A DNA stretch of 64,000 nt from Pedobacter sp. HDW13 (GTDB lineage Bacteria; Bacteroidota; Bacteroidia; Sphingobacteriales; Sphingobacteriaceae), in the NCBI RefSeq assembly GCF_011303555.1, contig NZ_CP049868.1, positions 1,116,001 to 1,180,000 on the forward strand, in the 5' to 3' direction. Positions 30,573 through 39,732 of the stretch are shown here, piece by piece. The notes beneath the pieces are model-generated. The model saw only the letters and a program-made list of their open reading frames with translations, was not told where the DNA came from and did not search any database. Each line of letters begins with the position of its first letter. Positions within the stretch are counted from its first letter, which is position 1. The position numbers and the translations under genes are program-made.

Positions 30573-30871
30573 CAACCATATTGATTTTAATCCATTTTTC
30601 GCCCACAATTTTTCAAGTTTTAATAGCCTTTTACTCATTTTAGGCAGAAAATAAGAAAATTTATAATGCAAGCATAATAAATATACCGTATACCGTTTTG
30701 ATATTTGGTCTACAGCTGTCGGCATTAAATCACTAATTCCACACCGATTAAGAATATTGTTTTGATTTTAAATAAAATATACAAATAATATTCCGATTTA
30801 ACTTTTTTCTGATTTCTCTTGCATATTAATGAACCAAAAACTAAATTGGTTTTATAAACAATAAGATAATA
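30573..30871. other. 299-base promoter/5' region of ilvE
   Basis: AT-rich, without an ORF of note. It holds the candidate promoter for the ilv leader peptide near its right end and probably the 3' end of the exported-protein transcript. I see no hairpin clear enough to call a terminator here. Confidence 0.4.
30819..30849 (+). promoter_or_regulatory. candidate promoter of the ilv leader
   Basis: TAAATTGG at 30842-30849 is one base off TAnnTTTG. A TTG at 30819-30821 lies 20 bases upstream, the expected spacing for the -33 element. Transcription would start near 30856, about 16 bases before the leader ATG. Weaker than the second ilv promoter. Confidence 0.45.
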
Positions 30872-31006
30872 ATGACTACCCAAAACAACACAATTACTAC
30901 GAATACTTTGGCAGCTAGTGCTGGCAATATCGTGTTGTTTTCTGTCGTTTTACTTAACCTCCTACTCCTAAACCTTTTAGGTAATAAGCGGGCGCAGTTT
31001 AAATAG
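30872..31006 (+). CDS. Leu/Val-rich leader peptide (44 codons), attenuator of ilvE
   Basis: An ATG-initiated 44-residue ORF whose codons 21-36 read VLFSVVLLNLLLLNLL: nine Leu and three Val in sixteen codons, including CTC and CTA codons. It ends with TAG at 31004-31006, 22 bases before a strong terminator and 77 bases before ilvE. Composition and position are those of an amino acid operon leader whose ribosome stalls when Leu-tRNA or Val-tRNA is scarce. No homology is claimed; the logic parallels ilvL/leuL of enterobacteria. The peptide itself probably has no function. Confidence 0.8.
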   Translation: MTTQNNTITTNTLAASAGNIVLFSVVLLNLLLLNLLGNKRAQFK

Positions 31007-31028
31007 CAGTTAAAAAACTAATATATCT

Positions 31029-31061
31029 AAAGCGTCCCGGTACAAACGGGACGCTTTTTTT
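31029..31061 (+). terminator. attenuator terminator before ilvE
   Basis: A perfect 11-base-pair GC-rich stem (31029-31039 with 31047-31057), seven-base loop and a T run at 31055-31061. It lies 22 bases after the leader stop and 22 bases before the ilvE ATG, so it must be read through to express ilvE. Confidence 0.92.
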
Positions 31062-31083
31062 AAATAACAAAACAGAGAGTATT

Positions 31084-31974
31084 ATGAAATACTACAATTC
31101 TAATACGATTATCTACCTTGATGGAGCTTTTGAAAAAGCTGTAAACAGCAGCACTGATTTATACGGTCAGTCGCTACATTACGGTTATGCTGCTTTTGAG
31201 GGCATTCGCTCTTATAAAACGCATAATGGTAGCCGCATTTTCAAAGCTGCTGCGCATTTTGATCGCTTAGAGCGCTCTTGCCAATTGGCCAATATTCCTT
31301 TCCCATGGGATAAACAAGAATTAATTGATGCTACTTATAAATTACTTCAGTTAAACAAACTGAAAGATGCCTATATCCGTCCGCTGGTTTTTTGTCACCC
31401 AAACATGAAACTGAACTCACCAAGCGGTGTTTCGATCATGATTTGTGCATGGGAATGGGATGCTTATTCGGGTAACAAGTTATTAAAACTAACCGTTTCC
31501 GACTACGAAAGGCCAAACCCAAAATCAAGCCCAATAGAAGCAAAATTAAGCGGCAATTATGTTAACTCGATTTTAGCCACTACTGCAGCAAACATTAAAG
31601 GTTATGATGAAGCTTTGCTCCTTGATATGAATGGTTTTGTTGCAGAAGCATCGGGTGCAAATATTTTCCTCGAAAAAGACGGTAAACTATATACTCCATC
31701 TTTAGGCAATATTTTACCCGGCATTACCCGTGCAACTGTTAAAGAACTTTGCACCGTTTTAGATATCGAATGTATAGAAAAGAAGCTTACTGTTGAAGAT
31801 TTAAAAACCGCCGATAGTGCCTTTTTGTGTGGAACAGCAACAGAAATTGCAGGTATTGCCTCTATTGATGATATTGTTTACCGCCCTTTATGGCGCGAAT
31901 CTATCGGTTACACTATACAGCGTGCCTATAAAAACCTGGTATTGGAAAAAGTGAATTACGAAGTGATTATATAG
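31084..31974 (+). CDS. ilvE: branched-chain amino acid aminotransferase
   Basis: A 296-residue PLP fold-type IV aminotransferase catalysing the last step of Leu, Ile and Val synthesis with glutamate as donor. Family markers are GQSLHYGYAAFEGIRSYKTH, then the cofactor region EAKLSGNYVNSILATTAANI with its PLP-binding Lys, EASGANIFLEKDG and LPGITRATVKELC. ATFLCGTATE-like text (AFLCGTATEIAGI) is near the C-terminus. Its expression should depend on the attenuator just upstream. The length is typical. Confidence 0.96.
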   Translation: MKYYNSNTIIYLDGAFEKAVNSSTDLYGQSLHYGYAAFEGIRSYKTHNGSRIFKAAAHFDRLERSCQLANIPFPWDKQELIDATYKLLQLNKLKDAYIRPLVFCHPNMKLNSPSGVSIMICAWEWDAYSGNKLLKLTVSDYERPNPKSSPIEAKLSGNYVNSILATTAANIKGYDEALLLDMNGFVAEASGANIFLEKDGKLYTPSLGNILPGITRATVKELCTVLDIECIEKKLTVEDLKTADSAFLCGTATEIAGIASIDDIVYRPLWRESIGYTIQRAYKNLVLEKVNYEVII

Positions 31975-32054
31975 CGGTTGATAGTCAAATAGCCTACAGC
32001 TATAGATTAGTACCAAACAATAAAATTTAAATAATAAAAATATCCAAAAAGCGG

Positions 32055-32633
32055 ATGACTGAAGAAATCAATCAACATTTTCCAAAAGCTTACCAGCAAA
32101 TTAATGATGCAACAATCGCATCAGAATTTGCTATGGCATCTGATGTGTTGACTTGTTCTTTACTCAGAACGCTTGCAGCAACTAAACCAGCAGGAAAATT
32201 TCTGGAGTTAGGAACCGGAACAGGTTTATCTACTTCCTGGATATTAGATGGCTTAGATCAGGATAGCAGACTTATTTCTATAGATAACGACGCTAAATTT
32301 TTAGCTATTGCAGAGCAGTTTATTGGCGAGGATCACCGCTTAACGCTGGTTGATACCGATGGTGCAGATTGGATTAATAAAAATAAAAACGAAAAGTTCG
32401 ATTACATATTTGCCGACACCTGGCATGGAAAATACTTGCTTTTAGACGAAGCAATTGCCATGCTCAATAAAGGTGGACTTTATATCATCGATGATATGTT
32501 ACCTCAACCTAACTGGCCTGAAGGACATCAGGAAAAAGCAGCAAAGTTGATACAAGATTTAGAATCTCGCGATGATTTAAACCTAACTAAACAGGTTTGG
32601 GCTACAGGGATCGTAATCGGAGTAAAAAAATAG
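32055..32633 (+). CDS. class I SAM-dependent methyltransferase (O-methyltransferase-like)
   Basis: A 192-residue protein with motif I KFLELGTGTGLSTSWIL, an acidic loop end SIDND, and FADTWHGKYLLLDEAIAML, followed by GGLYIIDDMLPQP. This is the AdoMet-binding core of caffeoyl-CoA-type O-methyltransferases. The substrate is unknown. It lies 80 bases after ilvE and before the second attenuator, so it probably shares the ilvE transcript. A role in branched-chain metabolism is not supported by sequence. Confidence 0.8.
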   Translation: MTEEINQHFPKAYQQINDATIASEFAMASDVLTCSLLRTLAATKPAGKFLELGTGTGLSTSWILDGLDQDSRLISIDNDAKFLAIAEQFIGEDHRLTLVDTDGADWINKNKNEKFDYIFADTWHGKYLLLDEAIAMLNKGGLYIIDDMLPQPNWPEGHQEKAAKLIQDLESRDDLNLTKQVWATGIVIGVKK

Positions 32634-32653
32634 AGAAATAAACAAAATAGTTC

Positions 32654-32683
32654 TTTGCATTTTTTAATAAGTTAGTATGTTTG
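32654..32683 (+). promoter_or_regulatory. promoter of the ilvD leader
   Basis: TATGTTTG at 32676-32683 fits TAnnTTTG exactly, and TTTG at 32654-32657 gives the -33 element with an 18-base spacer. Both match the Bacteroidota consensus. The transcript would start near 32690, just before the leader ATG at 32699. Confidence 0.75.
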
Positions 32684-32698
32684 TGATTCGTAGAAAAC

Positions 32699-32776
32699 AT
32701 GAATTTAAACACAAACATTATTAGCAACATTATTATTGTCATTTCTCAACAGAGAGGTGGATATCGTTGCGTATAA
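32699..32776 (+). CDS. Ile-rich leader peptide (25 codons), attenuator of ilvD
   Basis: A 25-residue ORF whose codons 7-15 read IISNIIIVI, six Ile in nine codons, mostly ATT. It stops at 32774-32776, 17 bases before a strong terminator. It is the isoleucine counterpart of the Leu/Val leader in front of ilvE. The Ile codons come early, and the tail SQQRGGYRCV covers the antiterminator segment. It is almost certainly a regulatory ORF rather than a functional peptide. Confidence 0.8.
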   Translation: MNLNTNIISNIIIVISQQRGGYRCV

Positions 32777-32793
32777 TAAAAATATACAAATCG

Positions 32794-32825
32794 AAACCGC
32801 CTCCGAAACGAGGCGGTTTTTTTTT
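32794..32825 (+). terminator. attenuator terminator before ilvD
   Basis: A ten-base-pair stem (32794-32803 with 32810-32819) with a six-base loop, then nine T residues at 32817-32825. It lies 47 bases before the ilvD ATG, so the ilvD operon requires readthrough. Confidence 0.92.
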
Positions 32826-32872
32826 GCCTCAAAATATTACAACTAACAGAACCAGAATATACATTTTAAACA

Positions 32873-34552
32873 ATGAGCGAATTAAACAAGTACAGTAAAA
32901 CATTTACACAAGACCCAACACAACCGGCGGCGCAAGCCATGCTTTACGGAATCGGTTTAACCGATGCTGATATGGCTAAAGCACAGGTCGGTATTGCAAG
33001 TATGGGTTACGATGGTAACACCTGCAACATGCACCTGAACGACCTTGCAAAAGACGTCAAAGCAGGGGTCTGGAAAAATGATTTAGTGGGCTTGGTTTTT
33101 AATACCATTGGTGTAAGCGATGGCATGAGTAACGGAACTGATGGTATGCGTTACTCTTTAGTTAGCCGTGATGTAATTGCTGATAGTATCGAAACCATAT
33201 GTGGTGGACAATACTACGACGGTGTAATTGCCATTCCGGGATGTGATAAAAATATGCCTGGCGCCATTATGGCCATGGCACGTTTAGATCGCCCTTCAAT
33301 TATGGTTTATGGTGGTACAATTGCCCCAGGCCATTATAAAGGTGAAGAATTAAACATTGTTTCAGCTTTCGAGGCTTTAGGTCAAAAAATTTGCGGCAAT
33401 CTTTCTGATGAAGATTATCAGGGTATCATAAAGCACACTTGTCCGGGTGCGGGTGCCTGCGGTGGTATGTATACAGCAAATACCATGGCATCGGCAATCG
33501 AAGCTCTGGGTATGAGTTTACCTTACTCCTCTTCAAACCCTGCAATAAGCGAAGAAAAGAAACAGGAATGTTTAGATGCCGGTAAGTATATCAAAATATT
33601 GCTTGAAAAAGATATCAAACCATCTGATATCATGACGAGAAAAGCATTTGAAAATGCCATCCGTTCGATTATCATTTTAGGTGGCAGTACCAATGCCGTT
33701 TTACACTTTATCGCTATGGGTAAAGCCATTGGCATAGAAATTACGCAAGATGATTTCCAGAAAATGAGTGATGTAACACCGGTACTTGCGGATTTTAAAC
33801 CTAGTGGTAAATATTTGATGCAGGATTTACACCAATATGGAGGTATTCCTGCAGTATTAAAATATTTATTGAACGAAGGTTTATTACATGGCGATTGCTT
33901 AACCGTAACCGGAAAAACCGTAGCTGAGAATTTGGCTGATGTAAAATCGATTATGGATTATGATCAAAAAATCATTCAAAAATTAAGCGAACCGATTAAA
34001 GCCACTGGTCACTTACAGATTCTCTACGGCAACCTGGCCGAAAAAGGTTCTGTTGCTAAAATCAGTGGTAAAGAAGGCGAAAAGTTTGAAGGTCCTGCAC
34101 GTGTTTTTGATGGTGAACATGATCTAATTGCCGGTATTTCGAGCGGTCGCGTTCAACCTGGCGATGTAATCGTAATTAAAAACTCAGGTCCGGTTGGTGC
34201 CCCGGGTATGCCCGAAATGTTAAAACCAACTTCAGCCATTATTGGTGCTGGTTTGGGTAAATCGGTAGCTTTAATTACCGATGGTCGTTTCTCTGGTGGT
34301 ACCCACGGTTTTGTGGTTGGTCACATCACACCAGAATCATACAAAGGTGGTTTAATTGGCCTTGTAGAAGATGAAGACAGAATCTTAATCGATGCAGTTA
34401 ACAATATTATTAGCCTACAGGTTAGCGATGAAGTGATTGCAGAACGCAGAAAGAAATATGTACAACCAGCATTGAAAGTTAACAAAGGTGTATTGTATAA
34501 ATATGCTAAAACAGTTTCAGATGCATCAGAAGGATGTGTAACTGACGAATAA
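32873..34552 (+). CDS. ilvD: dihydroxy-acid dehydratase
   Basis: A 559-residue Fe-S dehydratase converting dihydroxyacids to the 2-keto precursors of Val and Ile. Cluster cysteines are visible in [17 protein letters not shown] and [17 protein letters not shown]. The C-terminal half includes [11 protein letters not shown] and [19 protein letters not shown], typical of IlvD/Edd proteins. The first gene after the Ile attenuator, it is followed by ilvB with a 166-base spacer that shows no terminator. The length is standard. Confidence 0.97.
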   Translation: MSELNKYSKTFTQDPTQPAAQAMLYGIGLTDADMAKAQVGIASMGYDGNTCNMHLNDLAKDVKAGVWKNDLVGLVFNTIGVSDGMSNGTDGMRYSLVSRDVIADSIETICGGQYYDGVIAIPGCDKNMPGAIMAMARLDRPSIMVYGGTIAPGHYKGEELNIVSAFEALGQKICGNLSDEDYQGIIKHTCPGAGACGGMYTANTMASAIEALGMSLPYSSSNPAISEEKKQECLDAGKYIKILLEKDIKPSDIMTRKAFENAIRSIIILGGSTNAVLHFIAMGKAIGIEITQDDFQKMSDVTPVLADFKPSGKYLMQDLHQYGGIPAVLKYLLNEGLLHGDCLTVTGKTVAENLADVKSIMDYDQKIIQKLSEPIKATGHLQILYGNLAEKGSVAKISGKEGEKFEGPARVFDGEHDLIAGISSGRVQPGDVIVIKNSGPVGAPGMPEMLKPTSAIIGAGLGKSVALITDGRFSGGTHGFVVGHITPESYKGGLIGLVEDEDRILIDAVNNIISLQVSDEVIAERRKKYVQPALKVNKGVLYKYAKTVSDASEGCVTDE

Positions 34553-34718
34553 TAAAATAGCCCAAAAAACGGGGAAGTAAAATTTAACTCATCACAAACT
34601 TTGATGACAAATTCCGCTCAAAAAATGCCTTACACTTTCACAGCGCAAGGTATAGTGGAAGGAGAGAGAAAGAATTGGGTTTAAACTGAAAGAATAATAG
34701 AACCGCAAAAACATAATT

Positions 34719-36467
34719 ATGGAAACTGCACAAGATACAATACAACAAACCGGGGCAAAAGCAGAAACCTCAAAAACTTTTAAAGGTACGGGCTCGCAGG
34801 TTTTGTTGAATGGCTTAATTGAAGAGGGTGTAACCACCATTTTCGGTTATCCGGGTGGGGCAATCATGCCTATTTATGATGCCCTTTACGATTATGCCGA
34901 TAAATTAGAACATATATTAGTTCGCCACGAGCAAGGTGGCATACATGCTGCTCAGGGTTTTGCACGCGCAAGCGGCGAAGTAGGTGTAGTATTTGCAACC
35001 AGCGGCCCTGGTGCAACCAACCTGGTAACCGGTTTAGCCGATGCACAGATCGATAGTACACCTTTAGTTTGTATCACTGGACAAGTTTTCGCACATTTAT
35101 TAGGTACCGATGCTTTCCAGGAAACCGATGTAATCAACATTACTACTCCAGTTACCAAATGGAACTATCAGGTTACCGATGCAAAAGAAATTCAGGAGGT
35201 ATTGGCCAAAGCTTTTTATATTGCTAAAAGTGGCAGACCGGGTCCGGTTTTAATCGATATTACCAAAAATGCGCAATTGCAAATTGAGGAGTTCCCTGAA
35301 TATGTAAAATGCAATCACATCCGTTCTTACCGTCCGAAACCAAAGGTTAGGGTTGAGTTTATAGAACAGGCAGCGGCTTTAATCGACTCTGCCAAGAAAC
35401 CATTTGTATTGTTTGGCCAGGGAGTTATTTTAGGTAAGGCCGAAGAAGAATTTAAAGCCTTTATCGAAAAGTCTGGTATTCCTGCTGCATGGACCATTAT
35501 GGGCGAGGGCGCTATTCCAACCTCACACCCTTTAAACGTAGGTATGTTGGGTATGCACGGAAATTACGGTCCAAACGTATTAACAAACGAAGCAGATGTA
35601 ATTATTGCCATCGGTATGCGTTTTGATGACCGTGTAACCGGCCGTTTAGATAAATATGCCAAACAGGCAAAAGTAGTTCACCTGGATATCGATCCTGCCG
35701 AAATTGACAAAAACGTTAAAGCTGAAGTTGGCGTTTGGGGCGATTGTAAAGAAACCCTACCCCTGTTAACCAATTTAGTTAACGAAAGTAAACACGAAGA
35801 ATGGGTTGCCAAATTTAGGGAATATAACCAACAGGAAATTGATCAGGTAATTACACCTGAGCTATACCCTACAGGTGATGAAATGACCATGGGCGAAGTA
35901 TTGCGCAACATTAACGAAATATGTGGTGGTGATGCAGTTATTGTTACCGACGTTGGTCAGCACCAAATGGTAGCTTGCCGCTACGCTAAATTTAACAATA
36001 CACGCAGCAACATTACTTCGGGTGGTTTGGGTACCATGGGTTTTGGCTTACCGGCAGCAATTGGTGCTAAATATGGTGCCCCTGATAAAACGGTAATTGC
36101 CATTATTGGTGATGGTGGTTTTCAAATGACACCACAGGAATTAGGTACCATTATGCAGTTTGGTGCAGCGGTTAAAATTCTGATCCTGAACAACCGTTTC
36201 CTAGGCATGGTTCGCCAGTGGCAACAGCTATTCCACGATAAACGTTACTCTTTTGTAAACATTACCAGTCCTGATTTTGTGGCCTTAGCTAAATCTTACT
36301 ACATCGAGGCAGCTAAAGTTGACGAACGTGCAAACCTGAGAGCAGCACTGGAAACCATGATTAACCACGAAGGTTCTTACCTGCTTGAAGTTATGGTTGG
36401 CAGAGAAAATAATGTTTTCCCGATGGTTCCACAAGGAATGAGCGTAAGCGAAATCAGGTTGAAATAA
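34719..36467 (+). CDS. ilvB: acetolactate synthase large (catalytic) subunit
   Basis: A 582-residue thiamine diphosphate enzyme condensing two pyruvates, or pyruvate with 2-ketobutyrate. The N-terminal domain has GYPGGAIMPIYDAL with the catalytic Glu in LVRHEQGGIHAAQGFARA. The ThDP motif IGDGGFQMTPQELGTI and the Mg-binding NNRFLGMVRQWQQ stretch are in the C-terminal domain. It pairs with ilvN 130 bases downstream. The length is typical. Confidence 0.97.
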   Translation: METAQDTIQQTGAKAETSKTFKGTGSQVLLNGLIEEGVTTIFGYPGGAIMPIYDALYDYADKLEHILVRHEQGGIHAAQGFARASGEVGVVFATSGPGATNLVTGLADAQIDSTPLVCITGQVFAHLLGTDAFQETDVINITTPVTKWNYQVTDAKEIQEVLAKAFYIAKSGRPGPVLIDITKNAQLQIEEFPEYVKCNHIRSYRPKPKVRVEFIEQAAALIDSAKKPFVLFGQGVILGKAEEEFKAFIEKSGIPAAWTIMGEGAIPTSHPLNVGMLGMHGNYGPNVLTNEADVIIAIGMRFDDRVTGRLDKYAKQAKVVHLDIDPAEIDKNVKAEVGVWGDCKETLPLLTNLVNESKHEEWVAKFREYNQQEIDQVITPELYPTGDEMTMGEVLRNINEICGGDAVIVTDVGQHQMVACRYAKFNNTRSNITSGGLGTMGFGLPAAIGAKYGAPDKTVIAIIGDGGFQMTPQELGTIMQFGAAVKILILNNRFLGMVRQWQQLFHDKRYSFVNITSPDFVALAKSYYIEAAKVDERANLRAALETMINHEGSYLLEVMVGRENNVFPMVPQGMSVSEIRLK

Positions 36468-36500
36468 GGTAGACAGCTTAAAAACTAAAGTTAGCGTAAT

Positions 36501-36576
36501 CGTCATCTCGACTGAAGCGCAGCGAAACCGAGAGATCTTTTTTAACAAAAGATTTCTCCATAAGGTCGAAATGACG
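36501..36576. repeat. palindromic intergenic repeat (TCGA/CGTCAT family)
   Basis: Starts CGTCATCTCGACTGAAG and ends GGTCGAAATGACG, so its ends are inverted copies. The middle holds AGAGATCTTTT and AAAGATTTCTCC, which also pair. Located between ilvB and ilvN, inside an operon. Same family as 48358-48443. Confidence 0.8.
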
Positions 36577-36597
36577 AAAAGTTAAAAAGAAATTATC

Positions 36598-37236
36598 ATG
36601 AGCACTGAAAACACAATTGAACATAAAATAGATAAGGCCGATTTAGAAGGTAAGCAGGAATATACCATTACGGTTTATGCCGAAAACCGCATCGGTTTAT
36701 TAAACAGGATTGCGATTATTTTCTCGAAAAGAAAAATCAACATCGAAAGCCTTAATACCTCTCCTTCTGAAATTGATGGTATCCATCGTTTCAACATCGT
36801 GATTCACGAAAGTTACGAAGTGGTGCGGAAACTGGCCCGTCAGATTGAGAAACAGATCGAAGTATTGAAAGTTTATTTTAATACCAACGACGAGATTATC
36901 TGGCAGGAACTAGCACTTTACAAAGTTTCGACAGATGAAATTGCAGAAAGAGTAACAGTTGAGCGTTTATTAAGGCAATATGGTGCCAGCGCAGTTGTGA
37001 TTCGTAAAGATTATACTGTTTTCGCAGTTACAGGTCACCGCGAAGAAACCGATGCCCTAGTAAAAGCTTTAGAACCTTACGAATTAATTGAGTTTGTTCG
37101 TTCAGCCAGGGTAGCTATTATTAAAGATAGTGCTGGTTTCCACGAAAAACTAAAAGAATTTGAAGCCTTTGAACCAGGTGAAGAATTAGTAGAAAACGAG
37201 TTTTTAGATAAAGGACAGAAGATTTTTACAATGTAA
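36598..37236 (+). CDS. ilvN: acetolactate synthase small (regulatory) subunit
   Basis: A 212-residue regulatory subunit. The N-terminal ACT domain (about 22-100) contains YTITVYAENRIGLLNRIAI. The second, ALS_ss_C-type domain (about 110-180) contains VERLLRQYGASAVVIRKDYT and LVKALEPYELIEFVRSARVA. It binds Val and inhibits IlvB in characterised systems. Longer than the E. coli IlvN, and of the size seen for the IlvH-like group. It lies directly behind ilvB in the operon. Confidence 0.95.
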   Translation: MSTENTIEHKIDKADLEGKQEYTITVYAENRIGLLNRIAIIFSKRKINIESLNTSPSEIDGIHRFNIVIHESYEVVRKLARQIEKQIEVLKVYFNTNDEIIWQELALYKVSTDEIAERVTVERLLRQYGASAVVIRKDYTVFAVTGHREETDALVKALEPYELIEFVRSARVAIIKDSAGFHEKLKEFEAFEPGEELVENEFLDKGQKIFTM

Positions 37237-37247
37237 AAAAGTGGAAC

Positions 37248-37628
37248 ATGAAATGCAATAAAGCCATACCAGTACTAAGAATATTCGATTACAATAAAGC
37301 CATCGAGTTTTACGTAAACTGGTTAGGCTTTACAATAGACTGGGAACACACTTTTGAAGAAAACACTCCGGTTTATATGCAGATTTCGCTCAATGGCATC
37401 GAATTACATTTAAGCGAGCATCATGGAGACTGTTCTCCAGGCGCAAGTGTATTTGTAGATTGTACCGGGCTGAAAGAATTTCATAAAACTTTAATTGATA
37501 AAAAATATAAATACAACCGTCCGGGCCTGGAAAAAACATTTTATGGCACATGGGCAGTAACAGTAAACGATCCGTTTTATAACAAAATAACGTTTAACCA
37601 AACTTTAACCGAAGCAGAAAAGCAATAA
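37248..37628 (+). CDS. glyoxalase-superfamily (VOC) protein
   Basis: A 126-residue protein of the vicinal oxygen chelate fold. VLRIFDYNKAIEFYVNWLGF forms the first strand-helix unit. ISLNGIELHLSEHHGD, then GTWAVTVNDPFYNKITF, complete the pattern. The metal ligand set of true glyoxalase I is not complete, so it could be a bleomycin-resistance-like binding protein. It is 12 bases after ilvN and 4 bases before the DinB gene, in the same unit. Confidence 0.82.
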   Translation: MKCNKAIPVLRIFDYNKAIEFYVNWLGFTIDWEHTFEENTPVYMQISLNGIELHLSEHHGDCSPGASVFVDCTGLKEFHKTLIDKKYKYNRPGLEKTFYGTWAVTVNDPFYNKITFNQTLTEAEKQ

Positions 37629-37632
37629 CAGC

Positions 37633-38094
37633 ATGGATCAAGTATTCGAATTTATTATAAACACAAGAACGGCATTTATTAAGTTAATCGATAGCTTAAC
37701 TATCGAGCAATTGAATAAAATCCCTGATGGTTATAACAACAACATCATTTGGAACTTTGGCCACATTGTAGTGAGTACACAAACACTTAGTTATTTTCGT
37801 ACTGGTATCTGGCCCAACCCAGCTGCAGTAAAGTTTAACGAATACTACAAAAAAGATACTAAACCAACTTATACCGTTACCGAAGCAGAAGTTGCAGAAT
37901 TAAGAGCGATTGCTTTAGCAAGTATTGAAAGCATAAAAGCAGATTACGCCAAAGGAACATTTACCAATATCACCCCTTTTGTAACGGCAACCTATGGTGT
38001 ACAGTTAAACAGTATTGAAGAAGTATTGATTACCACCATTGGTCACGATAATGTGCATTATGGCTACGCTTCTGCTTTGAAGAAAAAAGTTTAA
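37633..38094 (+). CDS. DinB family protein
   Basis: A 153-residue four-helix-bundle protein. The DinB metal-site pattern is present: His in NFGHIVVSTQTLSYF and the HxxxH-like GHDNVHYGYASAL at the C-terminus. DinB/YfiT proteins bind a divalent metal and are often thiol-dependent transferases or hydrolases. The substrate is unknown. It sits between a VOC protein gene and ilvC in the branched-chain operon, an odd but consistent position for a small metal protein. Confidence 0.83.
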   Translation: MDQVFEFIINTRTAFIKLIDSLTIEQLNKIPDGYNNNIIWNFGHIVVSTQTLSYFRTGIWPNPAAVKFNEYYKKDTKPTYTVTEAEVAELRAIALASIESIKADYAKGTFTNITPFVTATYGVQLNSIEEVLITTIGHDNVHYGYASALKKKV

Positions 38095-38191
38095 AAAGTA
38101 AGAATCGGTGAAATCACCTAATCAGTGTAATCAAGCCGAAGGAAAGAAAATATAAACCTGATAATTAAATAGAAATTAACCAATAAAAACA

Positions 38192-39673
38192 ATGGCAAAT
38201 TATTTTAACACATTACCGCTTAGAGAAAAATTAAACCAATTAGGTGTTTGCGACTTTATGGACAGTGCTGAATTTTTAGATGGCGTTAGCGCACTAAAAG
38301 GTAAAAAACTGGTAATAGTAGGTTGCGGAGCACAAGGCTTAAACCAGGGTTTAAATTTAAGAGATAGTGGTTTAGATGTTAGTTATACATTGCGTAAAGA
38401 AGCGATTGAAGGTAAAAGAGATTCGTGGAAAAATGCTACTGAAAACAATTTCAAAGTTGGCACTTACGAAGAATTGATCCCAACTGCTGACGTGGTAATT
38501 AACCTTACTCCTGATAAACAACATACAGCAGTAGTAAATGCAATTATGCCTTTAATGAAAGAAGGTGCAACTTTATTATACTCACACGGTTTCAACATCG
38601 TTGAAGAAGGTATGCAAATCCGTAAGGACTTAACCGTAATTATGGTGGCACCTAAATGTCCGGGCAGTGAAGTTAGAGCAGAGTATGTAAGGGGGTTTGG
38701 TGTACCTACCCTAATTGCAGTTCACCCTGAAAATGATCCTCAAGGCAAAGGTTTGGCTCAGGCTAAAGCTTATTGCGTAGGTACTGGTGGTCACAGAGCT
38801 GGTGTATTAAAATCATCTTTCGTAGCCGAGGTAAAATCTGATTTAATGGGTGAGCAAACAATCCTTTGTGGTTTATTGCAAACAGGTTCTATCCTGTCAT
38901 TCGATAAAATGGTAGAAAAAGGAATCGATGCGGGTTATGCTTCTAAATTGGTTCAATATGGTGTAGAAGTAATTACCGAAGCCTTAAAACAAGGTGGTAT
39001 TACAGCCATGATGGATAGGTTAAGCAACGTAGCTAAAATTAAGGCTTTCGAAATCTCTGAGGAGTTGAAAGACATTATGCGTCCATTGTTCCAAAAACAC
39101 CAGGATGATATTATGAGTGGCGAATTTAGCCGTATCATGATGGAAGACTGGGCAAACGGCGATAAAAACTTATTGGGCTGGAGAGCCGAAACAGGCGAAA
39201 CTGCATTCGAAAAAACACCAGCAGGCGATGTTAAAATCGGTGAGCAGGAATATTTCGACAACTACCTTTTAATGGTTGCCTTTGTACGTGCAGGTGTTGA
39301 ATTGGCTTTCGAAACCATGGTACAGGCTGGTATTAAACCAGAATCGGCTTACTATGAGTCGTTACACGAAACACCACTTATTGCCAACACCATTGCACGT
39401 AAAAAATTATTCGAAATGAACCGTGTAATTTCTGATACTGCAGAATATGGTTGCTATTTATTCGATCAGGCATGTAAACCGCTTTTAGGCGATTTCATGA
39501 AAAAAGTAGATACCGATTTAGTAGGTAAAAACTTTAACGAAGGTAAAGACGGTGCTGTAGATAACAGACAATTAATTGATGTTAACGAAGCCATCCGTTC
39601 TCACCAGGTTGAGCAGATTGGTGCTACTTTACGTAAAGCCATGACCGCCATGAAAGCAATTAAAACAGCATAG
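38192..39673 (+). CDS. ilvC: ketol-acid reductoisomerase (class II, long form)
   Basis: A 493-residue NADPH enzyme that isomerises and reduces 2-acetolactate or acetohydroxybutyrate. The Rossmann motif [20 protein letters not shown] is near residue 40. Mg-binding and catalytic stretches include [33 protein letters not shown] and, later, [18 protein letters not shown]. The length equals the duplicated-domain class II enzyme of E. coli rather than the 330-residue class I. It is followed by a hairpin and then leuC. Confidence 0.96.
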   Translation: MANYFNTLPLREKLNQLGVCDFMDSAEFLDGVSALKGKKLVIVGCGAQGLNQGLNLRDSGLDVSYTLRKEAIEGKRDSWKNATENNFKVGTYEELIPTADVVINLTPDKQHTAVVNAIMPLMKEGATLLYSHGFNIVEEGMQIRKDLTVIMVAPKCPGSEVRAEYVRGFGVPTLIAVHPENDPQGKGLAQAKAYCVGTGGHRAGVLKSSFVAEVKSDLMGEQTILCGLLQTGSILSFDKMVEKGIDAGYASKLVQYGVEVITEALKQGGITAMMDRLSNVAKIKAFEISEELKDIMRPLFQKHQDDIMSGEFSRIMMEDWANGDKNLLGWRAETGETAFEKTPAGDVKIGEQEYFDNYLLMVAFVRAGVELAFETMVQAGIKPESAYYESLHETPLIANTIARKKLFEMNRVISDTAEYGCYLFDQACKPLLGDFMKKVDTDLVGKNFNEGKDGAVDNRQLIDVNEAIRSHQVEQIGATLRKAMTAMKAIKTA

Positions 39674-39682
39674 TAAACTTAC

Positions 39683-39715
39683 AAACCTCGCAGGTTTTTG
39701 AAACCTGTGAGGTTT
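39683..39715. repeat. palindrome of the AAACCTCGCAGG family
   Basis: AAACCTCGCAGGTTT and its inverted copy AAACCTGTGAGGTTT flank a three-base loop. It lies between ilvC and leuC and could act as a hairpin that partly separates their expression. A second copy of the same family occurs at 53696-53728. Confidence 0.85.
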
Positions 39716-39732
39716 AAATAATTATATAAAAA

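Larger units (their letters stand above)
30872..31061 (+). promoter_or_regulatory. transcription attenuator in front of ilvE
   Basis: It consists of the leader ORF, an antiterminator segment CGGGCGC (30989-30995) and a terminator. The segment can pair with 31032-31039 (GCGTCCCG) with one bulged T, which would break the terminator stem. The leader stop codon lies only nine bases after the segment, so a ribosome that finishes the leader masks it and termination wins. A ribosome stalled on Leu/Val codons leaves it free. The mechanism is inferred from this geometry. Confidence 0.75.
32699..32825 (+). promoter_or_regulatory. transcription attenuator in front of ilvD
   Basis: Segment GAGGTGG (32754-32760), at the end of the leader ORF, can pair with CCGCCTC (32797-32803), the left arm of the terminator, over seven bases with one G-U. 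A stalled ribosome on the Ile codons leaves the segment free and favours readthrough. A ribosome reaching the stop at 32774 would cover much of it. Same design as the ilvE attenuator but a different sequence. Confidence 0.75.
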
